Part shown: piece after piece, positions 44,702 to 53,469 of the stretch | Position numbering within the stretch: position 1 is the first letter of the stretch | How the letters are laid out: each line of letters begins with the position of its first letter | From: Flavobacteriales bacterium | GTDB lineage: Bacteria > Bacteroidota > Bacteroidia > Flavobacteriales > UA16 | Assembly (NCBI GenBank): GCA_028141885.1 | Contig: JAOIQU010000001.1 | Coordinates: 1-64,000 of the forward strand | Length of the DNA: 64,000 bases | Direction: 5' to 3' | Position numbers and translations under genes: made by a program | The notes under the pieces: generated by a model | What the model was told of the DNA's origin: nothing | The model's input: the letters and a program-made list of their open reading frames with translations, nothing else | Databases searched by the model: none

Positions 44702-45133
44702 TTAAAACGTGCCCTCAGTGAGGTTCGAGCAATCGAAGGAAACGGAAAATGATGTGGAATCGTTGAGTGGTGCGGTTTCCTCAAATGAGGTCATGAACGC
44801 ATCGACCTGGATGAAGGGATCACCCGTGACGCCTGAGCCGTAACGCAAAACCAATTGGGTTTTGTCAATGGCGGCGTCAATCAATTGAGTGCGTCCGATG
44901 TTGTCGTACGCCGTCAATCCTTCGACGGTAATTGTGACCGACTGTTGGCCAGGCAACACGGTGCGTTCACCGTCGTTGTCCTTGCAAACTGTTTCGATCA
45001 TTTCGTTTGAAATGTTGAGGGTGGCATTGGTGCCACATGCGATCAGGTCAAAAAGCGTGTCGCCGTCGCCGTCACCATCTTGGATGAAAACGCCGACCAA
45101 ATTGCCTTTGACAGTCCCCGTTGTTGTAGCCAT
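44702..45133 (-). CDS. Major tail tube protein
   Basis: 143 residues from the ATG at 45133. The pattern KGNLVGVFIQDGDGDGDTLFDLIACGTNATLNIS, given here in outline by GNLVGVF, LIACGTNATL and SVTITVEGLTAYD, belongs to the TP901-1/phage_tail_2 tube family. The protein forms stacked hexamers around the DNA channel. It follows DUF3168 and precedes the chaperone, as in other siphoviruses. Confidence 0.88.
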   Translation of the reverse strand: MATTTGTVKGNLVGVFIQDGDGDGDTLFDLIACGTNATLNISNEMIETVCKDNDGERTVLPGQQSVTITVEGLTAYDNIGRTQLIDAAIDKTQLVLRYGSGVTGDPFIQVDAFMTSFEETAPLNDSTSFSVSFDCSNLTEGTF

Positions 45134-45136
45134 AAT

Positions 45137-45388
45137 TTATTGATTTTCAGTTGTTTGTTCCTCGAAATCAGGATCAACCTGGTCATCCACGGCCTCATCA
45201 CAATCCTCACATGGTTCGTTTTTTTCCTTGCATGGACATTCGTGGGTGGGGCCTGGGTTTGTTTCGGAGGGATGTTGAATGGCCAACCCATCGTCAATGA
45301 GTTGTTGGCCAAATTCATTTCCCACCAACACGGTGTGGCCAACAGGCCAACGGCGACCGTCAATCGGGGCGATGATTTGAATTTTCAC
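45137..45388 (-). CDS. Small prophage protein with Cys-rich acidic tail
   Basis: 83 residues from a GTG at 45388. Residues 1-38 (IQIIAPIDGRRWPVGHTVLV, LIDDGLAIQ) resemble a short module seen next to connector or tail genes in many phages. Residues 45-83 are acidic with four Cys (CPCKEKNEPCEDC), possibly a zinc site. The GTG start is supported by the promoter motif that ends 5 bases upstream. Its role is unknown. Confidence 0.6.
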   Translation of the reverse strand: MKIQIIAPIDGRRWPVGHTVLVGNEFGQQLIDDGLAIQHPSETNPGPTHECPCKEKNEPCEDCDEAVDDQVDPDFEEQTTENQ

Positions 45389-45393
45389 GTCCG

Positions 45394-45435
45394 CAAAATC
45401 CCCACCCCATGACGGCGTGAGGTTAACCCTGTCAA
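45394..45435 (-). promoter_or_regulatory. Prophage bipartite promoter motif, copy 3
   Basis: On the minus strand TTG-N5-GTTAACC (GTTAACC at 45427-45421), 20-bp spacer, GATTTTG (45400-45394), then 5 bases to the GTG at 45388, heading the tail gene group. Confidence 0.6.
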
Positions 45436-45442
45436 GTTTGGA

Positions 45443-45853
45443 TCATGAATGGCGATCCTGTGCCTCACGGGTCACAGTGACCATGTAATTCGCAACGGTG
45501 GCGAATGTTTCATCATCAGGGATGATGCCTGTTTCAAGGTCATCAAATCTGATTTCAATTCGTTCACGCGGGTTGCCAAAGGTGCCAAAATAATTGTCCA
45601 ACGCGTCACGACATGCCTGGGCGATCAAGTACGATCCGCGCGGGTTGTCATGGTACGCAATGACCTGCATGGTCACAAAATCCAGGTCCGATGATCGCGT
45701 TTTGGTTTCGTTGGTGCGAACGTCCAACAGGTCAACGGTGACACTCGGAACGGATGACCCCTGTTTGCGTTGGATCGCATAAATGTTGGACGCGTTGACC
45801 AATTGCGTCACGTACGCGTCGCCTGCAAGGATGGAAATGATTTCGCCGATCAT
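45443..45853 (-). CDS. Tail completion protein, DUF3168
   Basis: 136 residues. ILAGDAYVTQLVNASNIYA, VPSVTVDLLDVRTNETKT, then VTMQVIAYHDNPRGSYLIAQAC and the final FATVANYMVTVTREAQ fit DUF3168/gpU-like tail terminators, which cap the tail and join it to the head. The start overlaps the stop of the HK97 gp10 gene (ATGA). Confidence 0.85.
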   Translation of the reverse strand: MIGEIISILAGDAYVTQLVNASNIYAIQRKQGSSVPSVTVDLLDVRTNETKTRSSDLDFVTMQVIAYHDNPRGSYLIAQACRDALDNYFGTFGNPRERIEIRFDDLETGIIPDDETFATVANYMVTVTREAQDRHS

Positions 45854-46371
45854 GCGCCCAAATGTTTTTGGATGAATCTGTCAAACCGCTTCATCATGCC
45901 TTTGGCCACTTTGTCGGCGGTTTGTTGGAATGCCTTTTGAACGAACAACCGTGGCCGTGTTCCTGGGTGCTCGATCGCCTGAGTGCGGATGATTTCACCG
46001 CCACCAGGGACGGCAAATTTGTTGTTTCCTCGCGCTTTCCTCATGCCACCTTTGGTTCCCAGGTTGACCAAATGCGCGTGGAATGCACCCATCCGACCCC
46101 CGCGTGGGCCAACAACGAAACGGGCGCCATCGTTGCGGTTTTTCTTTGCCCGCCTGACGCTGATTGATTTGGCCAACAACCCCGTCCGTCCTGGACCTGA
46201 CAGTTGCACCATCTTTCGTTTCATGGGCAATGCCGATGAACGGTACATGGCCAACAACTCAGGGTTGGTCAACCCATGCCCGACCATGCGGGCCAACTTT
46301 TGTTCCAATTCGTTGAACCCTTCGAGTTCAAATGAAAGCGAAACCCTCCCATTGTCTGATCGTCCTGGCAT
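45850..46371 (-). CDS. HK97 gp10-like head-tail protein
   Basis: 173 residues. LSFELEGFNELEQKLARM, LSGPGRTGLLAKSISVRRAK, ARFVVGPRGGRMGAFHAHLV, LGTKG and RPRLFVQKAFQQTADKV are the HK97_gp10 family motifs. The protein acts between the connector ring and tail terminator. It sits in the usual order after head closure. Confidence 0.92.
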   Translation of the reverse strand: MPGRSDNGRVSLSFELEGFNELEQKLARMVGHGLTNPELLAMYRSSALPMKRKMVQLSGPGRTGLLAKSISVRRAKKNRNDGARFVVGPRGGRMGAFHAHLVNLGTKGGMRKARGNNKFAVPGGGEIIRTQAIEHPGTRPRLFVQKAFQQTADKVAKGMMKRFDRFIQKHLGA

Positions 46372-46374
46372 GAT

Positions 46375-46707
46375 TCAAAGGTTTGAAATGGCGTTGTCGC
46401 GGGCCGTCGTGATCAGGCGCAAACCCTCACGGCGTCCGATGATTTCAACCGAATGGATGTCGTGATAACTCCCCTCCCATTTGATGCGATCATTCACGGT
46501 GACGTCATCACGGAAACGAATGGTGAACACAACGCGATCAATGTTCACGCGCTGATCGGCCACCTGGCGTTCCGTGCCACCACGAAATGTCACAGTGGCC
46601 CACACGGTGTCATTCAACTGCCATGCGGGCGGGGTGTGGTTCCATTCATCCGTCGCCACACGGGGAATGTGGTGTTCAACGCGTTGATCCAATCGTCCGA
46701 TGTTCAT
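46375..46707 (-). CDS. Head closure protein (SPP1 gp16-like)
   Basis: 110 residues from the ATG at 46707, which overlaps the connector stop by 4 bp. Motifs are IGRLDQRVEHH, TVWATVTFRGGTERQVADQRVN, FTIRFRDDVTVNDRIKWEGS and IHSVEIIGRREGLRLIT, matching small beta-barrel head-closure proteins. It seals the portal after DNA packaging. Confidence 0.88.
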   Translation of the reverse strand: MNIGRLDQRVEHHIPRVATDEWNHTPPAWQLNDTVWATVTFRGGTERQVADQRVNIDRVVFTIRFRDDVTVNDRIKWEGSYHDIHSVEIIGRREGLRLITTARDNAISNL

Positions 46708-47303
46708 GTGAATGATTTGAGGCGAAACGGATTCATGAGGTGGCGTGAGGCCACAGGCAATTCGTACGTCCTCATCGTGGAAACGTCCTGGCGGTTTTCG
46801 TACAAATGGCCAATGATCAACAACATGGCCGCGATCAATGCCGAGGGCAACGTTGATTGGGTGTGCCCTGCCTCCATGTCGATGCGCCACGCATTGATCG
46901 TGTCGTCAACATCAGTGGGCATGTCGATGATCCGCAACCGTGCGGGGTAACTGACGCCGTCGAATTGGTAATCAGAGGCGTCCAACACGACGCGGCGCCC
47001 ATCGGTGTGGAGGTAAGTGACACCCATTGTTTGTGCGCGGTCCACATCCAATCGGACATGAGGCCCCAAATGAATGTTGGTCCACTCATGGAGGTGATGG
47101 GCATGGAGGTGGTCAACGTACATGGCAAATTTGGTGGTCGAATCGAGGGTGACGCCCGTGTAACGTTCGACCATGTCACGCGCCGCCTCCATGTACGTGT
47201 TGATCAACGTGTCATCGTCGTCATGCTCAACCCTCAAATGGGCTTTGGCATCGGCCAATGAAATGAGGTTGGTGACTGATGGAAATGATGTTTGTTGGAT
47301 CAT
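46704..47303 (-). CDS. Head-tail connector, gp6-like
   Basis: 199 residues from the ATG at 47303; a GTG 11 codons upstream is less likely. ISLADAKAHLRVEHDDDDTLIN and YMEAARDMVERYTGV are the gp6/YqbG connector helices, and the C-terminal LPSALIAAMLLIIGHLYENRQ is also typical. It forms a ring below the portal. It follows the capsid gene after a 65-bp gap. Confidence 0.9.
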   Translation of the reverse strand: MIQQTSFPSVTNLISLADAKAHLRVEHDDDDTLINTYMEAARDMVERYTGVTLDSTTKFAMYVDHLHAHHLHEWTNIHLGPHVRLDVDRAQTMGVTYLHTDGRRVVLDASDYQFDGVSYPARLRIIDMPTDVDDTINAWRIDMEAGHTQSTLPSALIAAMLLIIGHLYENRQDVSTMRTYELPVASRHLMNPFRLKSFT

Positions 47304-47368
47304 GGCGGCGTGTTTGGATGTGAAAACAGGGATCACCCAATTGTGACCCCTGTTCCCTGTGGTTTCAA

Positions 47369-48700
47369 TTAGGCGACTGCCGTTTGGTTTGCGGTCAATC
47401 CTGCGAGGACGCGAATTGATCCCGCGCGTCGGACATCGGCGTTCGCGTACATGTTCGCGATCATGCGAATGGTGCCCTGGTGGCCCAATGTGTACGGATC
47501 AACAGTGATGTCGATGCCCCCGAATTGTGCAATGAACAAATCGGATGGGTCGATGAAAAAGATTGGTCGCACATCCAGGTCGTTGGTTGTTGACGTGATG
47601 CCTGAGAAATAATCTTTGGCGTTCACGTGCTGAACATCAACCTGGGTTGAGGTGAACACATCGTAACCCAACACCTGACCGTTGAGGTGCAATTGCGGCC
47701 CACCTGCGGTTGGCACCACACCTTTCAGGTACGATGCCATCGTTGGGTCCATCAACAAACACAGGTTCCCGCCTGCGGGGTCCTGGCTCAGGAACCCACC
47801 CTCATGCGAAACGAGGTCAGCGTAATCGGTCGCCGATCCTGCTGTTGTGCTCGATGAACCGTCGGTGATGTTGGACGTTGCAAAGAATTTTGTGGTGATC
47901 ACGTGGTTGTCCAATGCGTTGGCCAATGCTCTGGACATGTCACGGGCAATGACGGCGTCCAATGCGGGATCGGCTTGGTTCATCAACTGACGTGACAAAT
48001 CCATGCGCATTCCGAAACGCTTTGGTTGCAACTTGGTGTCGCCAAAATCGCCGTCAATGTTGTTGACGGTGCCTGTTTCCTGGGCTGATGTGGCCTCGGC
48101 GTCAGGCAATGAAGGCAACACGACATCGCCAGTGGCGTTGATGACGGTTGCACCCATGCGCTCCAAAACAGGAACGGGACGCAATGCCTCAACCATTGGG
48201 AGGTGATCAATGCCACGGACGCCGTCACCCTGATTTTGGGTTTGTGCGCTTCCCGCGTTGACGGTGTACGTTTCATTCGCCCGCGCCTCGGAACGCATCA
48301 GGAATGATGGGATCGTGATGTTGCCACGGGCCGACTGACCGACGCGTTGCATTTCACTGCGACCCTCTTGGACCATTTCAAGTTCAAGGCCCTCCAAACC
48401 GCCTTTGTTGGCGATGTCGGTGATGGCTTTGACCATGCTGAAACGACCGCGAATTTCGTTCACCTCTTTGGCTTCGGATTGGCTGACTGCCTCCCCTGCG
48501 GCGACGGTGAACACGGCCTCATTGTTTTTGGCTCGTTGGATGGCCTCATCAAGGTCCACGATTTTGGCGTGGATGGAATCTTGGCGCTCGTTTTCCTCAT
48601 CGGTGAAATCACGCGATTCGGATGACACGTCGTTGAGGATGGTTTCAAGTTCCTCAACCAATGCGCCACGTTCCTCCATCAATTTGTTGGAATTTTTCAT
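47369..48700 (-). CDS. Major capsid protein, HK97 fold
   Basis: 443 residues from the ATG at 48700. Residues 1-65 are a charged coiled-coil scaffold or delta domain (LMEERGALVEELETILN, AKIVDLDEAIQRAKNNEAV). The mature shell domain starts near residue 110 with SARGNITIPSFLM and includes GTVNNIDGDFGDTKLQPKRFGMRMDLSRQLM in outline and the C-terminal FIAQFGGIDITVDPYTLG. The protease encoded upstream should remove the N-domain. The start overlaps the protease stop by 4 bp. Confidence 0.93.
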   Translation of the reverse strand: MKNSNKLMEERGALVEELETILNDVSSESRDFTDEENERQDSIHAKIVDLDEAIQRAKNNEAVFTVAAGEAVSQSEAKEVNEIRGRFSMVKAITDIANKGGLEGLELEMVQEGRSEMQRVGQSARGNITIPSFLMRSEARANETYTVNAGSAQTQNQGDGVRGIDHLPMVEALRPVPVLERMGATVINATGDVVLPSLPDAEATSAQETGTVNNIDGDFGDTKLQPKRFGMRMDLSRQLMNQADPALDAVIARDMSRALANALDNHVITTKFFATSNITDGSSSTTAGSATDYADLVSHEGGFLSQDPAGGNLCLLMDPTMASYLKGVVPTAGGPQLHLNGQVLGYDVFTSTQVDVQHVNAKDYFSGITSTTNDLDVRPIFFIDPSDLFIAQFGGIDITVDPYTLGHQGTIRMIANMYANADVRRAGSIRVLAGLTANQTAVA

Positions 48701-50250
48701 GACTGTGGTGTTTTCAATTTTGCGAGGTTGAGGCGGCGGGTTGACCACTGCAAGCGGTCAGGCCCATTGTCCGTTTCCTCGACTTTGGTTTGACTTTGGT
48801 TTTCTGATTTGAAATCGGGGATCGTGGGCAACGACCGCGCAACCACCTGGGTGGCTTCGTAGGCGGGAAAAACCACCACACTCAGGTCGATCAATGATCC
48901 AACCCGTGTGATGTGACGATGGACGGTGCCATCATCGCGTTGTTCCCATTCGTCATCCTCGACCGTGAACGCGAACGACGCTTGGTCGATGTCGCCGCGT
49001 TTGATGCTTTCATGGAGGTCCTGGGCGTACTGCTGAGGGCCAACAGGGAATGAGAAAAACAAACCCCGTTCGTCCAACCTCATTTCCAATGTCCCTTCCC
49101 CATCGCGTGATCGCGCCAATGGAAAATTGGCGTCGTGGTTGAACAACATTCGGACGTCGTCATTCATGACGTTGTCGAACGCTGATCGATCAATGGTTTC
49201 GGTGAATGATCCGAGGTCGGCACTTTCGCCAAAGACAGACGCGTAACCTTCGATCCGTGGGATGTCGGTGGTTTCGGGTGTGTCCGTCCTGGCCTCAATT
49301 TGTGTGGTGATGAAACGTCGTTCCATGATTTCATTGGTTTTGCGGTAACCGCCACCCTCATTGTCAGTGGCGTCACCATGTGATTCACACGCCATGTACA
49401 CGGTTTCGCCTTCCAGGTCGTGCGTGTGATAACCCACACACCCAATTTTTTCGGCGTGTGCTTCGGCTTCGGCGATTGTGCTGAAAACGGGTTCACCGTC
49501 AATGGTGCCAACGCGGGCGCGGGCATCATCGGAATCCTCATTGGATTTCAGTGGGTGGCCCTCAGGGAACAAATCGGTGTCGTGTTTCCCGCTTCTGAAT
49601 TTTTCGTTTTTCAAGGCGTACAAAAAGGAGTTGACGCGCGCGAATGCCCATTGTTCAGGGCTTGACACGGACGGCCTGACGGATTCGGGGTTGGTTTTGT
49701 AAGCACCCACACCGCGTTTGAAAACTTGGGCCACCATGCGATTGGTCGCGCGGTGGATGCGGTCATCATCATCGATGTCCTCATTGTACTCGTCCACCTT
49801 GTTTTCCAAACCATTTTTCACGGCCTCAGTGAACCCGTCAACGCCCCCAACGGATGCGCGGTTTTCCTGTGCCTCAATGAGGTCACGGATGGCGGTTTTC
49901 ATGGTCGATTCACCAATGTCCAGGATGACGCCCCATTTCATTGCGGCCACGACACCCGCGATGTTGGACATCGTCGGTGTGTCGCCTGGAAACTGCCGAC
50001 CGTCACCCGCATGGCGGGCGGCCCACGATTCGCGTTCTTTGATCCACTCGATCACGGAATTGGCGTCATCGCCCTGACGGGCGCGACCCCACAACGTGAA
50101 TGCCTCATTGCCTCTGATGTTGCCACCCGCATCCCAAATGGTCGGGTGATCCTCTTTGACGTTTTCGGCAAACGTGCGGTCGAATTGCGGGTGATTGGAA
50201 TTGCGCAATGTGATGGCCTGGTCCTCGCCTTTGGTGGGAAAATCAGTCAT
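48697..50250 (-). CDS. Prohead protease with a long N-terminal extension
   Basis: 517 residues. The S78/HK97 protease lies at about residues 330-470: IEGYASVFGESADLGSF, His372 in LFNHDANFPLARS, and Ser425 in DQASFAFTV. The first ~310 residues are additional. They include WIKERESWAARHAGD, a helical part, and AQVFKRGVGAYKTNPESVRP followed by WAFARVNSFLYAL, a module seen in capsid-gene neighbourhoods of other phages. The extension may act as a scaffold or decoration and could be cut off; an internal ATG at 49323 could also give protease alone. Confidence 0.88.
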   Translation of the reverse strand: MTDFPTKGEDQAITLRNSNHPQFDRTFAENVKEDHPTIWDAGGNIRGNEAFTLWGRARQGDDANSVIEWIKERESWAARHAGDGRQFPGDTPTMSNIAGVVAAMKWGVILDIGESTMKTAIRDLIEAQENRASVGGVDGFTEAVKNGLENKVDEYNEDIDDDDRIHRATNRMVAQVFKRGVGAYKTNPESVRPSVSSPEQWAFARVNSFLYALKNEKFRSGKHDTDLFPEGHPLKSNEDSDDARARVGTIDGEPVFSTIAEAEAHAEKIGCVGYHTHDLEGETVYMACESHGDATDNEGGGYRKTNEIMERRFITTQIEARTDTPETTDIPRIEGYASVFGESADLGSFTETIDRSAFDNVMNDDVRMLFNHDANFPLARSRDGEGTLEMRLDERGLFFSFPVGPQQYAQDLHESIKRGDIDQASFAFTVEDDEWEQRDDGTVHRHITRVGSLIDLSVVVFPAYEATQVVARSLPTIPDFKSENQSQTKVEETDNGPDRLQWSTRRLNLAKLKTPQS

Positions 50251-51487
50251 TTGGCGAATCGGTTTCGGTCAGTTTGTCGCCGTACGCCGCCGCCGACGTC
50301 AATGGGATTTGGTTGACTTGCACCAAATGGATGTCACCCGCGTCACCAATGCCGTTGAGGTCCTCCAAATCGCGCACCTCATTGACACTCATGAATCCGT
50401 GTTGGAGTGCGGTGGCGTAAAATTCACGGCGCGCGTTGAGGTCACCACGCAACAACGATGTCATGTCAAATCGAATTTGATGATCACCGCGTTCGCGCTC
50501 AGGCAACACCTTGCGTTCCAATTCCATTTCAAATCGCCGTGCCCACGGGATCAATGTTTGTTGGGCAAACGCGATCAAAATTTGTTCGACGTTGTTGTAC
50601 GTCGTCGATCCCTCACCCTGGATCAGGATGGGTGGGATGTTGAAAATGCGGGCGATTTCCTCGACCTGGAATTTGCGGGTCGCAATGAATTGCGCCTCAT
50701 CGGGTGGGATCGTGGACCGTTGGAATTTCAATCCGTGTTCGAGGATCGCCGTTTCATGTGCGTTGTGGATGCCCTGGTGTTGTGCTGACCACGTGTTTTT
50801 GAGGCGGTTGTACTGATCGTCGGTCAATGATTTGTCCGTCATCAGGAACCCGCCGATGTTGCCACCCGTGCCAAAGAATCGCGCCCCGTACTCCATCGCG
50901 GCGGCGGTGATCCCCATGTTTTCCATGTGCAAACGGATGGGCGATTGGCCACGGAATGCCTCCAAAACAATGAGGTCGTCGGGGTAATAAACCACGCCCG
51001 ATTCACTGTCGCGGAAAATGCGTTGGCCCTCGTAATCATCGGGGCGAATGGTGGTTGGGTTGAGGACGTGGAACCCTGACGCGCGATTGGTGATCGCGCC
51101 ACGCTCGATTTGTGCGTACGCTCGACCGTACATGAGCGCATCAGACAACATGCGTTCGATGAACGTGAACGCGGTTTCATCCTCATTGGGTTCAGAGTTC
51201 AGCAACACGAACGCGGGGTGTTCCCTGGCGATCGTTTTTCCATTGGCTGACACCCTGTGGAGGTTCAAAGGCAATGACGCCAACGTGGTGGCGATCTTAC
51301 TGATTGCGGCGTACACCGCCGACAATCCCAATGCCCCATCCTCGGTGACGCTGACACCCGCGTTTGAGCGTTTGAAAACACCCATGAATGGTGAGGTCAC
51401 GTTGACGGTGGCGTGTCGTTTTTCACCGTCATCCTTTGTGGTGCGACGGAAACGATTGAGAAAATCAAACTCGATGGCAAAACGCAT
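50243..51487 (-). CDS. Portal protein, HK97 family
   Basis: 414 residues from the ATG at 51487. ALGLSAVYAAISKIATTLASLPLNLHR (outline: SAVYAAISKIA, LASLPL), HPAFVLLNSEPNEDETAF, YGRAYAQIERG and the stem FQVEEIARIFNIPPILIQGEG are portal motifs. It forms the 12-subunit DNA gate. A promoter motif ends 7 bases before the ATG. The 3' end overlaps the protease start by 8 bp. Confidence 0.95.
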   Translation of the reverse strand: MRFAIEFDFLNRFRRTTKDDGEKRHATVNVTSPFMGVFKRSNAGVSVTEDGALGLSAVYAAISKIATTLASLPLNLHRVSANGKTIAREHPAFVLLNSEPNEDETAFTFIERMLSDALMYGRAYAQIERGAITNRASGFHVLNPTTIRPDDYEGQRIFRDSESGVVYYPDDLIVLEAFRGQSPIRLHMENMGITAAAMEYGARFFGTGGNIGGFLMTDKSLTDDQYNRLKNTWSAQHQGIHNAHETAILEHGLKFQRSTIPPDEAQFIATRKFQVEEIARIFNIPPILIQGEGSTTYNNVEQILIAFAQQTLIPWARRFEMELERKVLPERERGDHQIRFDMTSLLRGDLNARREFYATALQHGFMSVNEVRDLEDLNGIGDAGDIHLVQVNQIPLTSAAAYGDKLTETDSPND

Positions 51488-51494
51488 GTGGCCG

Positions 51495-51536
51495 CAAAAT
51501 GCCGACGGGTTTTCGGGGCGGGGTTAACCCTGTCAA
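51495..51536 (-). promoter_or_regulatory. Prophage bipartite promoter motif, copy 4
   Basis: On the minus strand TTG-N5-GTTAACC (GTTAACC at 51528-51522), 20-bp spacer, CATTTTG (51501-51495), then 7 bases to the portal ATG at 51487. The TTG overlaps the stop of the gene at 51533. Confidence 0.6.
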
Positions 51537-51766
51537 GTTTCGCGCCTTGCCTTGTTCCACTTACTCAAAACCACTTTGAATGTGTCGTGGCCATTGTACC
51601 GTGTACGCCCGAAAATGCTGATGTGGTCGGTTTCGACGTCCCAATACGAATCGGCACATGACGTGTGCGATTTCAGGCGATCAAAGTATTCGCCAACAAA
51701 CCCCTCACGGGTTGAAATTTTGGGCGCCAATTCAAGCAAGCGAATGAGTGTGTCAATGTCGTTCAC
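51533..51766 (-). CDS. Small prophage protein between terminase and portal
   Basis: 77 residues from a GTG at 51766 that overlaps the TerL stop by 4 bp. It is charged and soluble (LIRLLELAPKISTREGFVGEYF, SIFGRTRYNGHDTFKVVLSKW). No family was recognised. Tight coupling to TerL and location in the packaging module suggest a packaging or head role. Confidence 0.6.
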   Translation of the reverse strand: MNDIDTLIRLLELAPKISTREGFVGEYFDRLKSHTSCADSYWDVETDHISIFGRTRYNGHDTFKVVLSKWNKARRET

Positions 51767-53469
51767 AGGGTTCGGATGGTGTAGTTGTCAGGGATGTCAT
51801 CATTGGTTTGGGATTGGTCGGTCATGGCTTGGCCAATGGCCATGATCATGGCAACAACGCCGTCGATTTTGTCACCGCTTTTTTCCTTGTCGGGTTTGGC
51901 GTTTGCGCTTGGATCAAGTTTGATCGTGGTGTTTCCGATCATCCAACGCATCACAGGATCACCGTTGTGAATGATCCGCGATTCACTCATGAGGCGTTCG
52001 ACCTCTTTGGTCGGCGCCGACATGCTCACAAACCCTTGACCGTACGGCGTCATCGTCATGCCATCGGCGGCCAGGTTGATCACGCATTGCGACGAATTGA
52101 AACGGTCAAAGGCGATTGACTGGATGTTGAAACGGACGGCCAACGGGTTGGGATCAAACGCCACGCGGCCATCGTCGATGTGATAACCCGTGACGAATCG
52201 CCTGATTTCATCGTAATCGGTCACGTTCCCATCGGTGACAAACACGTTGTCCATCGTTGCGAATCGTTCGTACATGTTCGACCCACTCGATTGGATGCGG
52301 CGTTCAATGGCCGCCTCAGGCAACCAAAACCACGATCGCGTGATGTAACCGCCTCCCTCACGTGGCCACACCAAATTCAATGCCGTCATGTCACTGACTG
52401 ACGCCAGGTCAAGGCCACCCCAACACGGATCGGTTGGTGAGGGTTCCACACTGTTGTCCTCCCCTGCCATGAACGTTTGATCGGGAATCCACGTCGCCGA
52501 TGACGACACCCATTGGTTCATGTGTTTGGTTTGAAAGTTGGTCAACATGGACCCGCCGTAATTCTGGGCCTGTTTTAACTCTTTGGCCAGGTAATCGGCA
52601 CCAATGGAAACGTCCAACGATGGATTGGATTTGACCCACACGGATGGATCAGTGAAATCATCGTCATCGTCCAACGTGTACACCAACGCGAACATGGAAT
52701 CATCGTTGATTTTGCCATCAAGGATGTCACACACGTTGCGTTTGAGTTGGAAACATGGACCATCGAGGTTGAACCCTGCGGTGGTGATCACTGCGATCAA
52801 TGGATTGGTCCTGGCGCCTGTGGCCGATTTCAGGACGTTCAACATCGAGGCGTCACGGCTCGCGTGGAACTCATCGAGGATGGCGCCTGAAATGCTCAAC
52901 CCGTCCAACGTGTTGTGATCCGATGACAGTGGAACACATTTCGAGTTGGTGGCCTTGACATGAAGGTTGTTCCTGAACACGCTGATCCGCTTGGACAATG
53001 CGGGTGATGCCTTGACCATGCGCGTGGCCTCAGTGTGTGCGATCTTCGATTGGTCACGTGTTTGGGCCGCGAACACAACTTCGGCGGCGGCCTCACCATC
53101 GAAATCAAGCAACGCCAAACCGATCCCCGCCATCAACTGCGTTTTCCCGTTTTTGCGTCCGACCTGGATGTACGTGGTCGAGAAACGACGCGATCCGTCG
53201 TTTCGTTTCCAACCAAAAATGGAGGCGACGGCAAATTGTTGCCAGGGCAAAAGGTTGAACGGTTGCCCCGCCCATCGGCCCTTTGTGTGCGTGAGGAATC
53301 GTTCAAAGAATGCGACAAACGCATTGGCCGCGTCAGGATCAAACCACAACCCACGGTCATGGCCATCCCTTAGGTCATCCAAGTGACGTTGACAGGCCAG
53401 GCGAATCCATTTGGATGCGGGAATGGTGCCATCGATCACGTCGTTGACGTACTGATCCCACACGGTCAT
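51763..53469 (-). CDS. Terminase large subunit
   Basis: 568 residues. The ATPase has Walker A QVGRKNGKTQLMAG (residues 102-115) and Walker B GAILDEFHA (195-203). The nuclease domain follows with the metal Asp in WGGLDLASVSDMTAL and a later Asp in KIDGVVAMIMAIGQA. WDQYVNDVIDG and LLPWQQFAVASIFGW at the N-terminus are typical of the P27-associated class. It pumps and cuts concatemeric DNA at the portal. Confidence 0.97.
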   Translation of the reverse strand: MTVWDQYVNDVIDGTIPASKWIRLACQRHLDDLRDGHDRGLWFDPDAANAFVAFFERFLTHTKGRWAGQPFNLLPWQQFAVASIFGWKRNDGSRRFSTTYIQVGRKNGKTQLMAGIGLALLDFDGEAAAEVVFAAQTRDQSKIAHTEATRMVKASPALSKRISVFRNNLHVKATNSKCVPLSSDHNTLDGLSISGAILDEFHASRDASMLNVLKSATGARTNPLIAVITTAGFNLDGPCFQLKRNVCDILDGKINDDSMFALVYTLDDDDDFTDPSVWVKSNPSLDVSIGADYLAKELKQAQNYGGSMLTNFQTKHMNQWVSSSATWIPDQTFMAGEDNSVEPSPTDPCWGGLDLASVSDMTALNLVWPREGGGYITRSWFWLPEAAIERRIQSSGSNMYERFATMDNVFVTDGNVTDYDEIRRFVTGYHIDDGRVAFDPNPLAVRFNIQSIAFDRFNSSQCVINLAADGMTMTPYGQGFVSMSAPTKEVERLMSESRIIHNGDPVMRWMIGNTTIKLDPSANAKPDKEKSGDKIDGVVAMIMAIGQAMTDQSQTNDDIPDNYTIRTL

